This document shows, piece after piece, positions 1 through 9,081 of a stretch of 64,000 bases of DNA. The stretch is from positions 124,001 to 188,000 of the forward strand of contig CANMKE010000006.1 in the NCBI GenBank assembly GCA_947498325.1, in the 5' to 3' direction. The position numbers were made by a program, and so were the translations under genes. The DNA comes from an uncultured Persicobacter sp. (GTDB lineage: Bacteria; Bacteroidota; Bacteroidia; Cytophagales; Cyclobacteriaceae). The notes below the pieces were generated by a model. The model was given only the letters and a program-made list of their open reading frames with translations. It was not told the DNA's origin and ran no database searches. Each line of letters starts with the position of its first letter. Position 1 is the stretch's first letter.

Positions 1-1643
1 GTTTCCTCCCCAAAATAGGCGGAAAGCTTTTTGCTCAGGCAACCTTCTCCCTGAAAGAAAGCCATCAGGTCACGCAGGCGCTGAATTTCCGTCGCTTCAC
101 GTTCCTGGAACATCTGATCGTATTTGTCAGTGAAATCCTCAATGTCCACCCCTTCAGGAATGTGCAAGTTGTAGGCCTCTTTGAGTTTTTTGGCCTCCAG
201 CTTCATTACATTTTGCTCTTCAAGCTCTTCCAGAATTTCAATAATTTTAAAACGGTCGCCGGCAGGGAAATTCTGCTTGATCTTTTCAAAATCAATGGTG
301 TACCACATTCTGGCTTTAGGGCTGTATTTGAAGATGGCTTCCGTCAGGGCTTTTTTCTCGGCATCCATTGGGCGTGTGATCCGCTCCATCAGAATCACCG
401 GATTGGCTTTGTATTCGGCATAGTAGGAGTGAGAAGGGGTCAGCAGGCCTTCATTTTCAAGATATACCAAAAAGGTGCGCAGGGGTGTTTGTTTGAAATT
501 GGCATTGAAGGACAGATCATAAACCTGGGGTTCCCAAAGGTTATTTTCCGCTCTTTTAATGGACCTCAATACCCTTGCCACAGATTCTTTGTCTGGGGTG
601 TCGCCGTAAACGAAGTTTTCAAGCACGGGCAACTGGGTGGCATCAGCCATCATAATACACTGGGCGTCTTTGCCATCACGGCCGGCACGACCAATTTCCT
701 GTGAATAGTTTTCAATCGATTTGGGTAGGTGATAGTGAATGACATGGCGAATGTCAGATTTATCAATCCCCATACCAAAGGCGATGGTAGCCACAATTAC
801 GGTGATTTCACCGGTCATGAATTTCTGCTGAATATCTTTTCGCTGATCGTTGAGCATCCCGCCGTGAAAGGCAGTAGAATTGATGCCCGCTTCCTTCAGA
901 TAATAAGAAAGTCGTTCGGTATCTTTTTGCAAAGTAACATAAACAACCGCCGAATCCTGATCATGTTCTTTGAGGTATTCAATCAGTTTCGCCTGTCGTT
1001 CTTCCTCTTCATGTGGCTCCACCTTCAAGATCAGGTTGGGGCGATGAAAACCGGTAATTGAAAAATTGTCGAGCGGAATATTGAACTTTGCCGCCATATC
1101 TTCATAAACCCGTGGAGGGGCAGTGGCGGTAAGGAGCAGCACCTGCGGAAATCCGAAATCTTTCATGTACTGCGGAATTTTCATATAATCAGGGCGGAAA
1201 TTGTGCCCCCATTCCGAAATACAGTGGGCCTCATCAATTACAAGCAATGAAAGCTGCAATTCATGGAGAAACTGTCGGAAGCGCTCATTCTTAAAGCGTT
1301 CCACGGCAATGAATAATACCTTGTATTTTCCGGCACGTAAGTCTTCCTGAATTTTTTTTGCCTCTTTGGGTTTGAGGGTGGAATCGATACGGCAGGCCGG
1401 AATATTGTTTTTGTTTAAGAACTTTAACTGATCCTGAATCAAAGCAAGTAAGGGAGAAACGACCACCGTCAGGTGCGGCAACAAAACCGCCGGTAACTGA
1501 TAACACAGTGATTTACCAGAGCCTGTCGGGAAGATTGCCCCAGCAGATTCGCCGTCTACCAAAGTCTGAATAACCTTTTCCTGTCCACCTCTAAAAGTAT
1601 CAAAGCCGAAATGGGCTTGTAAATGTTGCTTTAATTCGCTCAT
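1..1643 (-). CDS. recQ: RecQ-family ATP-dependent DNA helicase (3' end cut by window edge)
   Basis: 3'-5' DNA helicase for recombination and fork repair. The frame is open from an ATG at 1643 to the window edge (about 547 codons), so the C-terminus is missing. Visible motifs in order: GSGKS Walker A, DEAH followed by CISEWGHNFR, LLTATA, FHRPNL, AFHGGM, then FGMGIDKSDIRHVIHY and QEIGRAGRDG. All are diagnostic of superfamily 2 RecQ enzymes. After the second RecA lobe I do not see the four-Cys zinc cluster of E. coli RecQ, so this looks like a divergent or short RecQ class common in Bacteroidota. No partner gene lies next to it; the next gene is nhaC on the same strand with a terminator between. 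Confidence 0.93.
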   Translation of the reverse strand, partial: MSELKQHLQAHFGFDTFRGGQEKVIQTLVDGESAGAIFPTGSGKSLCYQLPAVLLPHLTVVVSPLLALIQDQLKFLNKNNIPACRIDSTLKPKEAKKIQEDLRAGKYKVLFIAVERFKNERFRQFLHELQLSLLVIDEAHCISEWGHNFRPDYMKIPQYMKDFGFPQVLLLTATAPPRVYEDMAAKFNIPLDNFSITGFHRPNLILKVEPHEEEERQAKLIEYLKEHDQDSAVVYVTLQKDTERLSYYLKEAGINSTAFHGGMLNDQRKDIQQKFMTGEITVIVATIAFGMGIDKSDIRHVIHYHLPKSIENYSQEIGRAGRDGKDAQCIMMADATQLPVLENFVYGDTPDKESVARVLRSIKRAENNLWEPQVYDLSFNANFKQTPLRTFLVYLENEGLLTPSHSYYAEYKANPVILMERITRPMDAEKKALTEAIFKYSPKARMWYTIDFEKIKQNFPAGDRFKIIEILEELEEQNVMKLEAKKLKEAYNLHIPEGVDIEDFTDKYDQMFQEREATEIQRLRDLMAFFQGEGCLSKKLSAYFGEE

Positions 1644-1850
1644 AGTTCAAATAATGATTTGGTGTATATTATACATTAGTCCCCACAAATAAAAAGGTCA
1701 GCCCTATTATTTTTGTGCTATTTTATGCCGTTTAGGCACAGGCAGGGGCTTATCAAAAGGAAATGAGATGGATAGGGTAGAAATGAGCTCCAGGCTTGCT
1801 GGGGATCATTTTGCCATCTGTTTTTTGTTTTCAGGAAAAATCAGGTCAAT

Positions 1851-1880
1851 AAAAAAAGGCGATGCGGTTGGCATCACCTT
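1851..1880 (-). terminator. Rho-independent terminator of nhaC
   Basis: An 8-bp stem (GGCGATGC / GCATCACC, one G-U pair in the minus-strand RNA) with a 5-nt loop is followed on the minus strand by seven U. It lies just after the nhaC stop codon. Confidence 0.8.
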
Positions 1881-1893
1881 TCGAGGGCTTTGT

Positions 1894-3390
1894 TTAAGCA
1901 GTTTCCTGGGCAGGTTCCTGCTGAGGTATATTTGATTGTGGTTGTTTTTTTAATTGAACTGTTGGCTCACTCGGCAAACCAAAAAGGGGCACGAAGCGGT
2001 CCCAGCCGGTAATGGTCAAGGTCAGGATTGTTACCACAGCAATCATGGCCATGAAGTTGTACTGAATGATGTCCATTGGGTCGAAATTATAAAATTCCTT
2101 TGGGTAAACCGCCGAGGCAATCCCTACATAGAAGCCGATATAAACATGCCAAGGAATCAGTTGTGAACCAAATACCCCGAGGGCATCAGAAAAGGTGGCA
2201 TTACGGAGGCGTAATTTGTAAAGGTCCGCTTCTTCGCCTTCGACGTTTTCATCTACCAGGTTTTTTATCATCGGCCCGACAGTTACAATCTGTGCCATTT
2301 CATCAGATAAAGCAGCATTCCCGAGAATGGATAACACCCCATTGCAAAACAGCAACTGACGCACATTTCTGACCAAATAAACCACCAGTTTGGAGATGGG
2401 CTCAAAAGCATTGATTTTACGCATGATCCCCCCGAATGCGGCCACCCACATCATCATTACAATAACCCACGAGCCGGCATTGGAGAATCCTTCAAAAACC
2501 AGTTTCCCGAAAGCTTCCGGCGAAACGACCGTTCCCTGAAGCAGCCCAAAACCAAAAGCACTCAGGATACCGATAAACAGGCAGCCGATGGTTGGCAAGC
2601 CTTTGACTGCCGCAACCAGTACCAATATCAGCGGGATGGTCATGAACCACGGCATTCCAGTTTTTACCTGTTCCAGCAAGGCGACTGCGGAAGCTCTTTC
2701 CGATGCCAGGGCAGTCCAGGCAGATTCCGGAATAGCATTGATGGCCGAGACGGCGTCTGCGGTGGTGGAAGGCAGATCCATAAAATAGCCCACCAGTCCA
2801 AAGGTCAATGCTCCGAGGATCAGTACCGATGCTGACCATACGCCTTGATGTCGGATTCTGTCCATTACTTCCACCTTCTGAATGCCGGAACTGACAATGG
2901 TAGTGTCGGAAATCAGTCCGATATTGTCACCAAAACAAGCCCCGCCGGCAATAGCACCGATGGTCAGGGCGACGTGTCCACCGAGAATGTGATTCAGCCA
3001 TAAAAATACGGGTGCGCAGGCGGCAAATGTCCCCCAGCTTGAGCCTGTCGCAATGGAAAGAATGGCAGTAACCAACAGGCCAATAACGGCAATACTTTGT
3101 GCCGTAATCCCCATGTTCAGGGCAATATTGATAATCGATGCACCCACGCCCGTGGCCATAAAGGCTTCCGCCATAGCGTAAGCAGCCATCAGGATGAAGA
3201 AGACCATCTGCATCTCCTTCACGTTGTCTACGGCGGCTTTCAGTATATTATTAAAGGAGATTTTTTCGGTAAAATAAGCGATGATGGAGGCGTAAAGGGT
3301 CGCGATAGGCGCTGCCAGCAGTACGTCGAGGCCCATAATCATCAGGGAGGCCAGTACGAATACTGGGCTGATTTTCAATAATGCATTCAT
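1894..3390 (-). CDS. nhaC: NhaC-family Na+/H+ antiporter
   Basis: Inner-membrane secondary transporter, 498 aa, with about 11-12 hydrophobic segments along its whole length. Motifs typical of the NhaC / Na_H_antiporter family are seen: GSSWGTFAAC near residue 117, GGACFGDNIGLISDTT near 150, and a second-half match with SNAGSWVIVMM and the LGNAALSDEMAQ region. By family knowledge it would exchange Na+ for H+ (or a related dicarboxylate/amino acid pair in NhaC-like carriers) for pH and sodium homeostasis. The C-terminal 30 residues are Gln/Pro rich and cytoplasmic. It is transcribed alone, divergently from dapD. Confidence 0.88.
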   Translation of the reverse strand: MNALLKISPVFVLASLMIMGLDVLLAAPIATLYASIIAYFTEKISFNNILKAAVDNVKEMQMVFFILMAAYAMAEAFMATGVGASIINIALNMGITAQSIAVIGLLVTAILSIATGSSWGTFAACAPVFLWLNHILGGHVALTIGAIAGGACFGDNIGLISDTTIVSSGIQKVEVMDRIRHQGVWSASVLILGALTFGLVGYFMDLPSTTADAVSAINAIPESAWTALASERASAVALLEQVKTGMPWFMTIPLILVLVAAVKGLPTIGCLFIGILSAFGFGLLQGTVVSPEAFGKLVFEGFSNAGSWVIVMMMWVAAFGGIMRKINAFEPISKLVVYLVRNVRQLLFCNGVLSILGNAALSDEMAQIVTVGPMIKNLVDENVEGEEADLYKLRLRNATFSDALGVFGSQLIPWHVYIGFYVGIASAVYPKEFYNFDPMDIIQYNFMAMIAVVTILTLTITGWDRFVPLFGLPSEPTVQLKKQPQSNIPQQEPAQETA

Positions 3391-3762
3391 TTGATGTTGG
3401 GGGTAATATCCTGTTGTTTTCTGTTTGTGGAGGTAAACTTAAGGGTTTTTAATGCAATAGTTATGAAATGTTATGTTTCGTATTGATTTGTAACATCGTG
3501 TTATGAAACAAACAAGTGTTTGCTGCCCAAAAGGTACCTCAAAAAGTCTTATAGCGGTTTGGAGTACGCCATAGTTAATAATTTAAGTATTCGGCGTTTG
3601 AAATCAAACAAAACACTGTATTTAAATAACATCTTCTGTTATATTTTTAAAAATTCGGTCGGTTTTTGTTTCTTTGACCCAAATGAGGGAAAGGTAATTT
3701 TTATCCATTATGGATATTATTAGTTTTGTCTGTCTAAAATAACCTAACACGATAATTAAGTC
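3391..3762. promoter_or_regulatory. Divergent intergenic region nhaC/dapD with a candidate dapD -7 box
   Basis: This 372-bp AT-rich stretch separates divergent nhaC and dapD. TAGTTTTG at 3721-3728 fits the Bacteroidota -7 consensus TAnnTTTG and lies 34 bp before the dapD ATG; a clear -33 TTTG at the right distance is missing. Around 3460-3510 the word TGTTATG is repeated with TTTC/AAAC flanks, which may be a weak binding site. A reading frame of 67 codons in the middle has no coding features and is not called. Confidence 0.45.
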
Positions 3763-4578
3763 ATGGAAGAATTAAAGTCAATTATAGATAAAGCCTGGGA
3801 TGACCGCTCTTTGTTGCAGGATCCTCAAACGGTCGAAGCAATTGAAACGGTTGTGGAGATGTTGGATAAAGGAACTTTGCGTACTGCGGAGCCTGTAGGC
3901 GACGATTGGCAAGTGAATGAGTGGGTGAAAAAAGCAGTAGTGCTTTATTTCCCTTTGCGTAAAATGGAAACGCTTGAGGCGGGTCCAATGGAGTTTCATG
4001 ATAAAATGAAGCTGAAAACCAATTATGCTGATTTGGGTGTTCGTGTGGTACCGCATGCGGTGGCACGTTACGGTGCTTATTTGTCGCCAGGTGTGGTGAT
4101 GATGCCTTCATATGTGAACATCGGTGCGCGGGTAGGTTCGGGTACGATGGTGGATACTTGGGCAACCGTAGGATCATGCGCTCAGGTGGGTGAAAATGTA
4201 CACCTTTCTGGCGGTGTTGGTGTCGGTGGTGTTTTGGAGCCATTACAGGCTTCTCCGGTAATTATCGAGGACGATTGTTTTATCGGTTCTCGTTGTATTT
4301 TGGTGGAGGGTGTCCGCATTGGAAAAGAAGCTGTTTTGGGTGCCAATGTTACCCTTACAGGATCTACAAAAATTATTGACGTTACGGGTGATGAGCCTGT
4401 AGAGTACCGTGGGTATGTGCCTCCTCGCTCAGTCGTAATTCCAGGAACATTGCCGAAGAAATTCCCTGCGGGAGAGTTTCAGGTGCCTTGTGCATTGATC
4501 ATCGGGCAGCGTAAAGCGTCTACCAACAAAAAGACCTCTTTGAACGCAGCCTTAAGAGAAAACAACGTGTCTGTTTAA
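3763..4578 (+). CDS. dapD: 2,3,4,5-tetrahydropyridine-2,6-dicarboxylate N-succinyltransferase
   Basis: Lysine/diaminopimelate pathway enzyme that transfers succinyl from succinyl-CoA to tetrahydrodipicolinate in the cytoplasm. At 271 aa it has the family's usual length. An N-terminal helical domain (about 1-100) is followed by a left-handed beta-helix made of hexapeptide repeats (about 105-235), with the DapD signature GARVGSGTMVDTWATVGSCA and HLSGGVGVGG, then FIGSRCILVEGVRIG. The start ATG at 3763 gives the expected N-terminus. Monocistronic: a TTCG-loop terminator follows directly. Confidence 0.97.
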   Translation: MEELKSIIDKAWDDRSLLQDPQTVEAIETVVEMLDKGTLRTAEPVGDDWQVNEWVKKAVVLYFPLRKMETLEAGPMEFHDKMKLKTNYADLGVRVVPHAVARYGAYLSPGVVMMPSYVNIGARVGSGTMVDTWATVGSCAQVGENVHLSGGVGVGGVLEPLQASPVIIEDDCFIGSRCILVEGVRIGKEAVLGANVTLTGSTKIIDVTGDEPVEYRGYVPPRSVVIPGTLPKKFPAGEFQVPCALIIGQRKASTNKKTSLNAALRENNVSV

Positions 4579-4605
4579 GAATATACGTACGAATAAATTT
4601 GTTGA

Positions 4606-4637
4606 AACCTTTGGTCTTCGGATCGAAGGTTTTTTTT
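4606..4637 (+). terminator. Rho-independent terminator of dapD, TTCG tetraloop
   Basis: Stem AACCTT-T-GGTC, loop TTCG, GATC-G-AAGGTT with a T-T/G bulge pair, followed by eight T. The TTCG loop makes it very stable. Confidence 0.88.
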
Positions 4638-4727
4638 ATGAAAATCGAAAGCATCAGCATTTTTATCCTGTAGAAAATCGGGCCTTTTGTGGTACATTGG
4701 AATTTAATTAAGAAATCTTTCCTGATC

Positions 4728-5687
4728 ATGAAGAATACCCCACTCATGCTGGCCCTTGGGTTTGCGTTAATCTCTTGCAACCCAGCGGAACAACATCAGC
4801 AAAATAAGAAGGAACAGCCCCAGCAACAGCAGGCGTTGGTGTCGAAGCTTGACCCGGCACATTATGGCGATTTTGTGCTGAAGGATGCTTACGAACAGCG
4901 GAAATCCGGTGCCGACTGGTTGGCCATTACCATCTCGAGGGTGAATGAACGACAGGTTGAAGTGAAAGTCCGAAGCAGGGCAGACAAAAAAAAGCCGACC
5001 TGCACGCTTGACCGTCTTGGGCAAATTGAAAGCCCCGATGTGGTGCGGGTGCGCATTGACGACAAATCTGCCTTGTTGAAATTCAGTGGGCAACAACTTC
5101 AGGTGCTGCCAGCTTCCGATGATGATGCTGGTATACTTCAGTATGTGTGTTCTGGCGGGGGAAGCCTGGCGGGAACTTATGAACAGGTGCAATCCCTTGA
5201 TGCTGCCACCCTTGATGCTCGGCAGTTTGTCCGTAATTTTTTCAATGCAGGTACAGGAATTGAAATGGCACAGGAGGGACAAAAACTGTCCGTCGCCCTA
5301 TATGGCGAGAAGCGCAACGAAACATTGCAATTTCCAGTAGAGGGGACGGTTTATAATATGGAATCGGAAAATTTACCGGGGGATGGTTCACTGGCGATCA
5401 TGGTTTACAGTAAGGGAGAGAAGCAGGCTGTGAAGGGCTTTTTGATAACCCCTGATGCACAAATTGAGACCATCGAAATTCCTCGCCCTGAAAACCTTGC
5501 GGATGCTTATCCGAATTTTCATGGTCATGATGAATACGCTTTGGTCGAAAATACCCTCATACATCGCTATCAACAATATCAGGATGGCAAAGCAAATGGG
5601 ACCATGACGCAGGTTCAGTATAAGCTGAAAACAACGGATGGCCAGTGGCGGTTTATCAAAGATAAAGTGGTTTCTTACCCTTTATAG
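4728..5687 (+). CDS. Lipoprotein of unknown function
   Basis: 319 aa from the ATG at 4728; an upstream ATG at 4689 would add 13 residues but spoils the signal peptide. The N-terminus is a lipoprotein signal, MKNTPLMLALGFALISC, with lipobox LISC (Cys 17). A Gln-rich linker follows (residues 20-35), then a soluble domain rich in beta-strand patterns. I do not recognise a named domain; a second internal half around residues 190-300 has a similar strand-rich character. The gene stands alone between the dapD terminator and a membrane-anchored acidic protein. Confidence 0.72.
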   Translation: MKNTPLMLALGFALISCNPAEQHQQNKKEQPQQQQALVSKLDPAHYGDFVLKDAYEQRKSGADWLAITISRVNERQVEVKVRSRADKKKPTCTLDRLGQIESPDVVRVRIDDKSALLKFSGQQLQVLPASDDDAGILQYVCSGGGSLAGTYEQVQSLDAATLDARQFVRNFFNAGTGIEMAQEGQKLSVALYGEKRNETLQFPVEGTVYNMESENLPGDGSLAIMVYSKGEKQAVKGFLITPDAQIETIEIPRPENLADAYPNFHGHDEYALVENTLIHRYQQYQDGKANGTMTQVQYKLKTTDGQWRFIKDKVVSYPL

Positions 5688-5827
5688 CTGTAGGGCAGCA
5701 TTTAAGGCGGCTTAGGCGCAAGATGGCGTACTGTAAATCCTTATATTTATTAACTAAAATATTGGCATTCTGATGGCAAATTGACTTAATTGCTGTATAA
5801 AGGTTATTTCAATTGAATTTATGGGTT

Positions 5828-6349
5828 ATGGATGAGTTTGGCACCTGGATATATATTATAGGCGGTATTTTATGGTTTATTTATAAGGTACTCGGTAAAA
5901 AAAAGCCGCAAGCGTCGGATCAGCTTTATGAAGAAGAATCGGGCTCAACGGCACAACAGGAGGATGAATTTCAAAAATTGCTCAATGAAATGATGGGCAA
6001 ACCTGCTGAGGTGAAGCCACAAAATTCTTTTGAGGATAAGGATAATCTTTTTGATGATGAGGACGATTTTTATGAAAATAAGGAGGCCTCCATTTGGGAA
6101 GAGGATATCGACGAATTGCCAGTAGAAACACCTCCGATTACCGCGTTGCCTGCCGAGGATGAAAATCCTTATGAAAGGTTTCAGTCGATAAGTGATCGTC
6201 AAATTGGTGAAGAAACAGCAGAGGAGGTTTTTGTATTCAAGAAAAAGAAGCCAAGCCGACCTTCCTCACCCACAAAAAAACTCCTTAGAAGTAAAGGCGG
6301 GCTGAAACAGGCGGTCATTCTATCAGAAGTTTTAAACAGAAAATATTAA
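5828..6349 (+). CDS. Single-pass membrane protein with long acidic tail, unknown function
   Basis: 173 aa from the ATG at 5828 (a TTG five codons earlier is possible). Residues about 5-22 form one membrane segment (WIYIIGGILWFIYKVLG), followed by KKK and a very acidic low-complexity cytoplasmic region rich in Glu/Asp, Asn and Pro, ending in a basic stretch near residues 135-160 and a conserved-looking tail (GLKQAVILSEVLNRKY). Small proteins of this design are frequent in Bacteroidota genomes and have no assigned role. No enzymatic motif is seen. Confidence 0.72.
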   Translation: MDEFGTWIYIIGGILWFIYKVLGKKKPQASDQLYEEESGSTAQQEDEFQKLLNEMMGKPAEVKPQNSFEDKDNLFDDEDDFYENKEASIWEEDIDELPVETPPITALPAEDENPYERFQSISDRQIGEETAEEVFVFKKKKPSRPSSPTKKLLRSKGGLKQAVILSEVLNRKY

Positions 6350-6520
6350 GTCCCTGATATGGAGAGGTGGATTACTGAAAAGCGATTTCCACATGTTGAT
6401 GACCATTGCTTTAGCGCGTATTAAAAACTTAAAGCCTGAAGTAGAAGATTAGGTTTTTAAACACGCTCATAGTTAAGCCGTCGGTCAGAACTTATCTCGG
6501 AAAAAAATACGAATGGATTT

Positions 6521-6545
6521 AAAAGGGGAGGGATCCCCTTTTTTT
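6521..6545 (+). terminator. Rho-independent terminator before the K+ channel gene
   Basis: AAAAGGGGA / TCCCCTTTT, a 9-bp perfect stem with a GGGA loop and T tract, lying only 15 bp before the next start codon. It presumably ends transcription from the upstream small gene. Confidence 0.8.
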
Positions 6546-6559
6546 ATGCTTAATCACTC

Positions 6560-7495
6560 ATGGCTTTAAAAAGGAATAAATTAGAAAAAGATCTGGGACT
6601 GTCGCTGGAGTCCAAACAGACTGGGCGCGTGGTGCGGCAGGATGGCGAATTCAATGTGAGATATCATGGGGATCGTGAACTGAATCACTACCAAAACCTG
6701 GTGTCAGTTTCCTGGCTGAAATTTTTTGTTTTCTGTACCAGTATGCTGGTGGGGATCAACCTGATGTTTGCCACCATTTTTTACACCATTGGCGTGGAGC
6801 ACTTTTCGGGCATCCATACATTGGTGCCTGCCGAGCAGTATTACTATTTTCTTTACTTCAGCTTCCAGACTTTCTCCACAGTGGGTTATGGGGGAATTGC
6901 GCCAGTGGGACATTTGGCGAATATCTTTGCAACCCTGGATTCCCTGGTCGGGATTCTTTTTGTCGCCATTACCACCGCCCTGTTTTTTGCGCGCTTCTCC
7001 AGGCCGCAGGCGAGTTTCCGAATTTCTAAAAAAGTGCTGCTTTCGCCATATAGGAATAATTCAAAAGCACTGATGTTTAGAGTAGTGAATAACCGTCGGC
7101 ATGCCATGTCGGAGGTTTCAATTCGAATCGCTTCAAGGTTTGAAAAGAAAACACCGCAGGGGACTTATCAAAGTGTGTTTGCGGAACTGAAACTCGAAAG
7201 AAGTGAAATTATGTTTTTTCCTTATAACTGGACGATCGTCCACGAAATTGATAAAGATAGTCCCTTCTATCATTTTTCGGCACAGGACTGGCAACGGCCT
7301 TTTGAGTTGTTAGGAATTATGAAAGGCTTTGATGATGTGTATGGGCAGGTAGTACAGCAGCGTATCTCCTTTACAGAAGAGAATTTTGAATATGGGAAGA
7401 AGTTTACAAAAATGTATTCCCGTGCTGCTGATGGGGTAATGGATGTGTATATGGAGGATTTGGACACCTTTGAAGATGCCCAAATACTGAATTAG
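6560..7495 (+). CDS. KirBac-type inward-rectifier potassium channel
   Basis: 311 aa. Two transmembrane helices (about 53-78 and 118-145) flank a pore loop with the K+ selectivity filter TVGYGG at 107-112, and a cytoplasmic immunoglobulin-like C-terminal domain follows (about 150-300), starting with FSRPQASFRISKKVLLSPY. This is the architecture of bacterial inward rectifier channels (IRK family), which form tetramers gated from the cytoplasmic side. Start: ATG at 6560 after the terminator. A convergent small gene overlaps its stop by 4 bp. Confidence 0.93.
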   Translation: MALKRNKLEKDLGLSLESKQTGRVVRQDGEFNVRYHGDRELNHYQNLVSVSWLKFFVFCTSMLVGINLMFATIFYTIGVEHFSGIHTLVPAEQYYYFLYFSFQTFSTVGYGGIAPVGHLANIFATLDSLVGILFVAITTALFFARFSRPQASFRISKKVLLSPYRNNSKALMFRVVNNRRHAMSEVSIRIASRFEKKTPQGTYQSVFAELKLERSEIMFFPYNWTIVHEIDKDSPFYHFSAQDWQRPFELLGIMKGFDDVYGQVVQQRISFTEENFEYGKKFTKMYSRAADGVMDVYMEDLDTFEDAQILN

Positions 7496-7704
7496 TCTAT
7501 TTTATGGAGGCAGACCTTGGCGTCTTTCTCTGTTTTTTCTTTTAACACGACCTTTTCAACTTTAACAGTTGGGTTATCCGCAGCCTTGCAGATGGTAGTG
7601 TTTACATTTTGAATGGGGCTACTTTCCTTTGCGACACTTGCACCATCACGGGTTCCGAGATACATGAAAAGTAAAAATACGGCAAAACTTAAAATTGATT
7701 TCAT
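7492..7704 (-). CDS. Small exported protein, unknown function
   Basis: 70 aa with an N-terminal hydrophobic segment (residues 4-17) followed by a Lys/Val-rich charged domain containing two Cys (CKAADN, KVCLH). The stop codon overlaps the convergent channel gene by 4 bp. CAAATGTA at 7750-7757 reads as a TAnnTTTG -7 box on the minus strand about 46 bp before the ATG, supporting expression. No family recognised. Confidence 0.55.
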   Translation of the reverse strand: MKSILSFAVFLLFMYLGTRDGASVAKESSPIQNVNTTICKAADNPTVKVEKVVLKEKTEKDAKVCLHKID

Positions 7705-8053
7705 AAGTAAAAAAATTGAGCGTTGAACAATGAGGGGGAATTGTTAATCCAAATGTAAACAAAAATTCATTAAATCGCTTTAACTGAATATTGTCTTCTT
7801 ATTAATATAGTGATAATATAAATCATTTTTGGACTTTTAGATAACTTTTTTTCATCTGATTTTAATCTCGATGAGTGTCCTATTTGAAAAAATGATATAA
7901 ATCATGCGCTTAACCTTGTTCTGAAGTAAAATTCTTCATTGCTGTATCAACGGATCAGTAGCCTGAAAGATATTCAGTGATTATTTTGCAGGAGGGCTTT
8001 TGGCGTTAAAATGGATTTTTATTATACCTTTGCGCAGTAAACTAAACGAGAAA
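7705..8053 (+). promoter_or_regulatory. Intergenic region with promoter of the Sua5-type gene
   Basis: AT-rich 349-bp region between divergent genes. TTTG at 7999-8002 and TACCTTTG at 8025-8032 are separated by 22 bp, close to the Bacteroidota -33/-7 arrangement, and place transcription start about 15 bp before the ATG at 8054. This argues against an in-frame TTG start at 8000. The rest shows nothing recognisable. Confidence 0.55.
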
Positions 8054-9016
8054 ATGGCAGAAATAGGACAGGACTTAGCGCAAGCAAAGCGCTTGTTGGA
8101 ATCCGGGGAGCTGGTAGCGATCCCGACAGAAACAGTGTATGGTTTGGCCGCCAACGGCTTGAATGCACAGGCGGCGGCGAAAATCTTTGAAGCCAAAGAT
8201 CGCCCTTCTTTCGATCCCCTGATTTGTCATACCGACACCATGGACAAGGTGGAGCGCTTTACACAAAATATTCCTGCGCAGGCTTATGCATTGGCTGAGG
8301 CATTTTGGCCAGGGCCGATGACATTGTTGCTGGAGCGCCAAAGCAATGTTCCCGAGCTTACCGTTAGTGGATTGCCAAGGGTAGGGGTGCGAATTCCCAA
8401 TCATCCACAAACCCTGAAGTTGCTGGCAAGCCTTGATTTTCCCTTGGCTGCGCCTTCCGCCAACCCATTTGGCTACATCTCGCCAACCACTGCCCAGCAC
8501 GTAGATGATCAACTTGGTGAAAAATTAAGTTACATCATTGACGGAGGTCATAGTGAAGTGGGGATTGAATCCACTATTATTGGGTTCGAAAACAATATGC
8601 CGACAATTTACCGACTTGGGGGATTGTCAGTTGAACAAATCGAAGACGTGATAGGATCTGTGCAGGTTAAGGCGCACAGCTCTTCAAATCCTTCCGCACC
8701 AGGAATGCTGAAAAGTCATTATTCGCCTTCTTGCCCAGTGATATTAGGGGAGAAGCTTGAAGAGATGATGAAGGCCTATGCTGGAAAAAAAGTGGGGATT
8801 TTAGGATTTGATTACGGCTTGGAGGATGTGGCTGCTGAAGATCAATTTATTCTTTCCGTAAAGGGAGATCTTAAGGAGGCTGCCACACGTTTATTCACAG
8901 GGCTGCGTTATCTCGATAGCAGAAAGCTCGATTTGATTATTACGACTCAAGTCCCTGATACAGGCCTTGGCCGTGGTATCAATGACCGCCTGAGAAGATC
9001 GGCGGCTAAAGGATAG
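8054..9016 (+). CDS. Threonylcarbamoyl-AMP synthase, Sua5/YrdC/YwlC family
   Basis: 320 aa from ATG 8054, chosen because the promoter -7 box lies at 8025-8032. The enzyme makes threonylcarbamoyl-AMP from threonine, bicarbonate and ATP for t6A modification of ANN-decoding tRNAs. The YrdC domain spans about 10-200 with IPTETVYGLAANG, KIFEAKDRP, FWPGPMT, VGVRIPNHP and SAPSANPFGYISPT; residues about 215-320 form the Sua5 C-terminal domain, so this is the long two-domain form. No t6A partner lies nearby; pgk follows. Confidence 0.94.
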   Translation: MAEIGQDLAQAKRLLESGELVAIPTETVYGLAANGLNAQAAAKIFEAKDRPSFDPLICHTDTMDKVERFTQNIPAQAYALAEAFWPGPMTLLLERQSNVPELTVSGLPRVGVRIPNHPQTLKLLASLDFPLAAPSANPFGYISPTTAQHVDDQLGEKLSYIIDGGHSEVGIESTIIGFENNMPTIYRLGGLSVEQIEDVIGSVQVKAHSSSNPSAPGMLKSHYSPSCPVILGEKLEEMMKAYAGKKVGILGFDYGLEDVAAEDQFILSVKGDLKEAATRLFTGLRYLDSRKLDLIITTQVPDTGLGRGINDRLRRSAAKG

Positions 9017-9081
9017 CTATTAATAAAATAGAAACATAATACGGAGTGCTCATTGGAGTGCTTCAAACAGAAAATAACACT

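Noticed and set aside
3520-3723. 67-codon plus frame before dapD
   Set aside because: It lies in the AT-rich control region, has no start signal or family features, and contains the -7 box area.
6359-6457. Short frames near the region after the acidic membrane protein
   Set aside because: Frames of about 20-30 codons without ribosome site or family match; possibly a remnant, but no evidence of coding.
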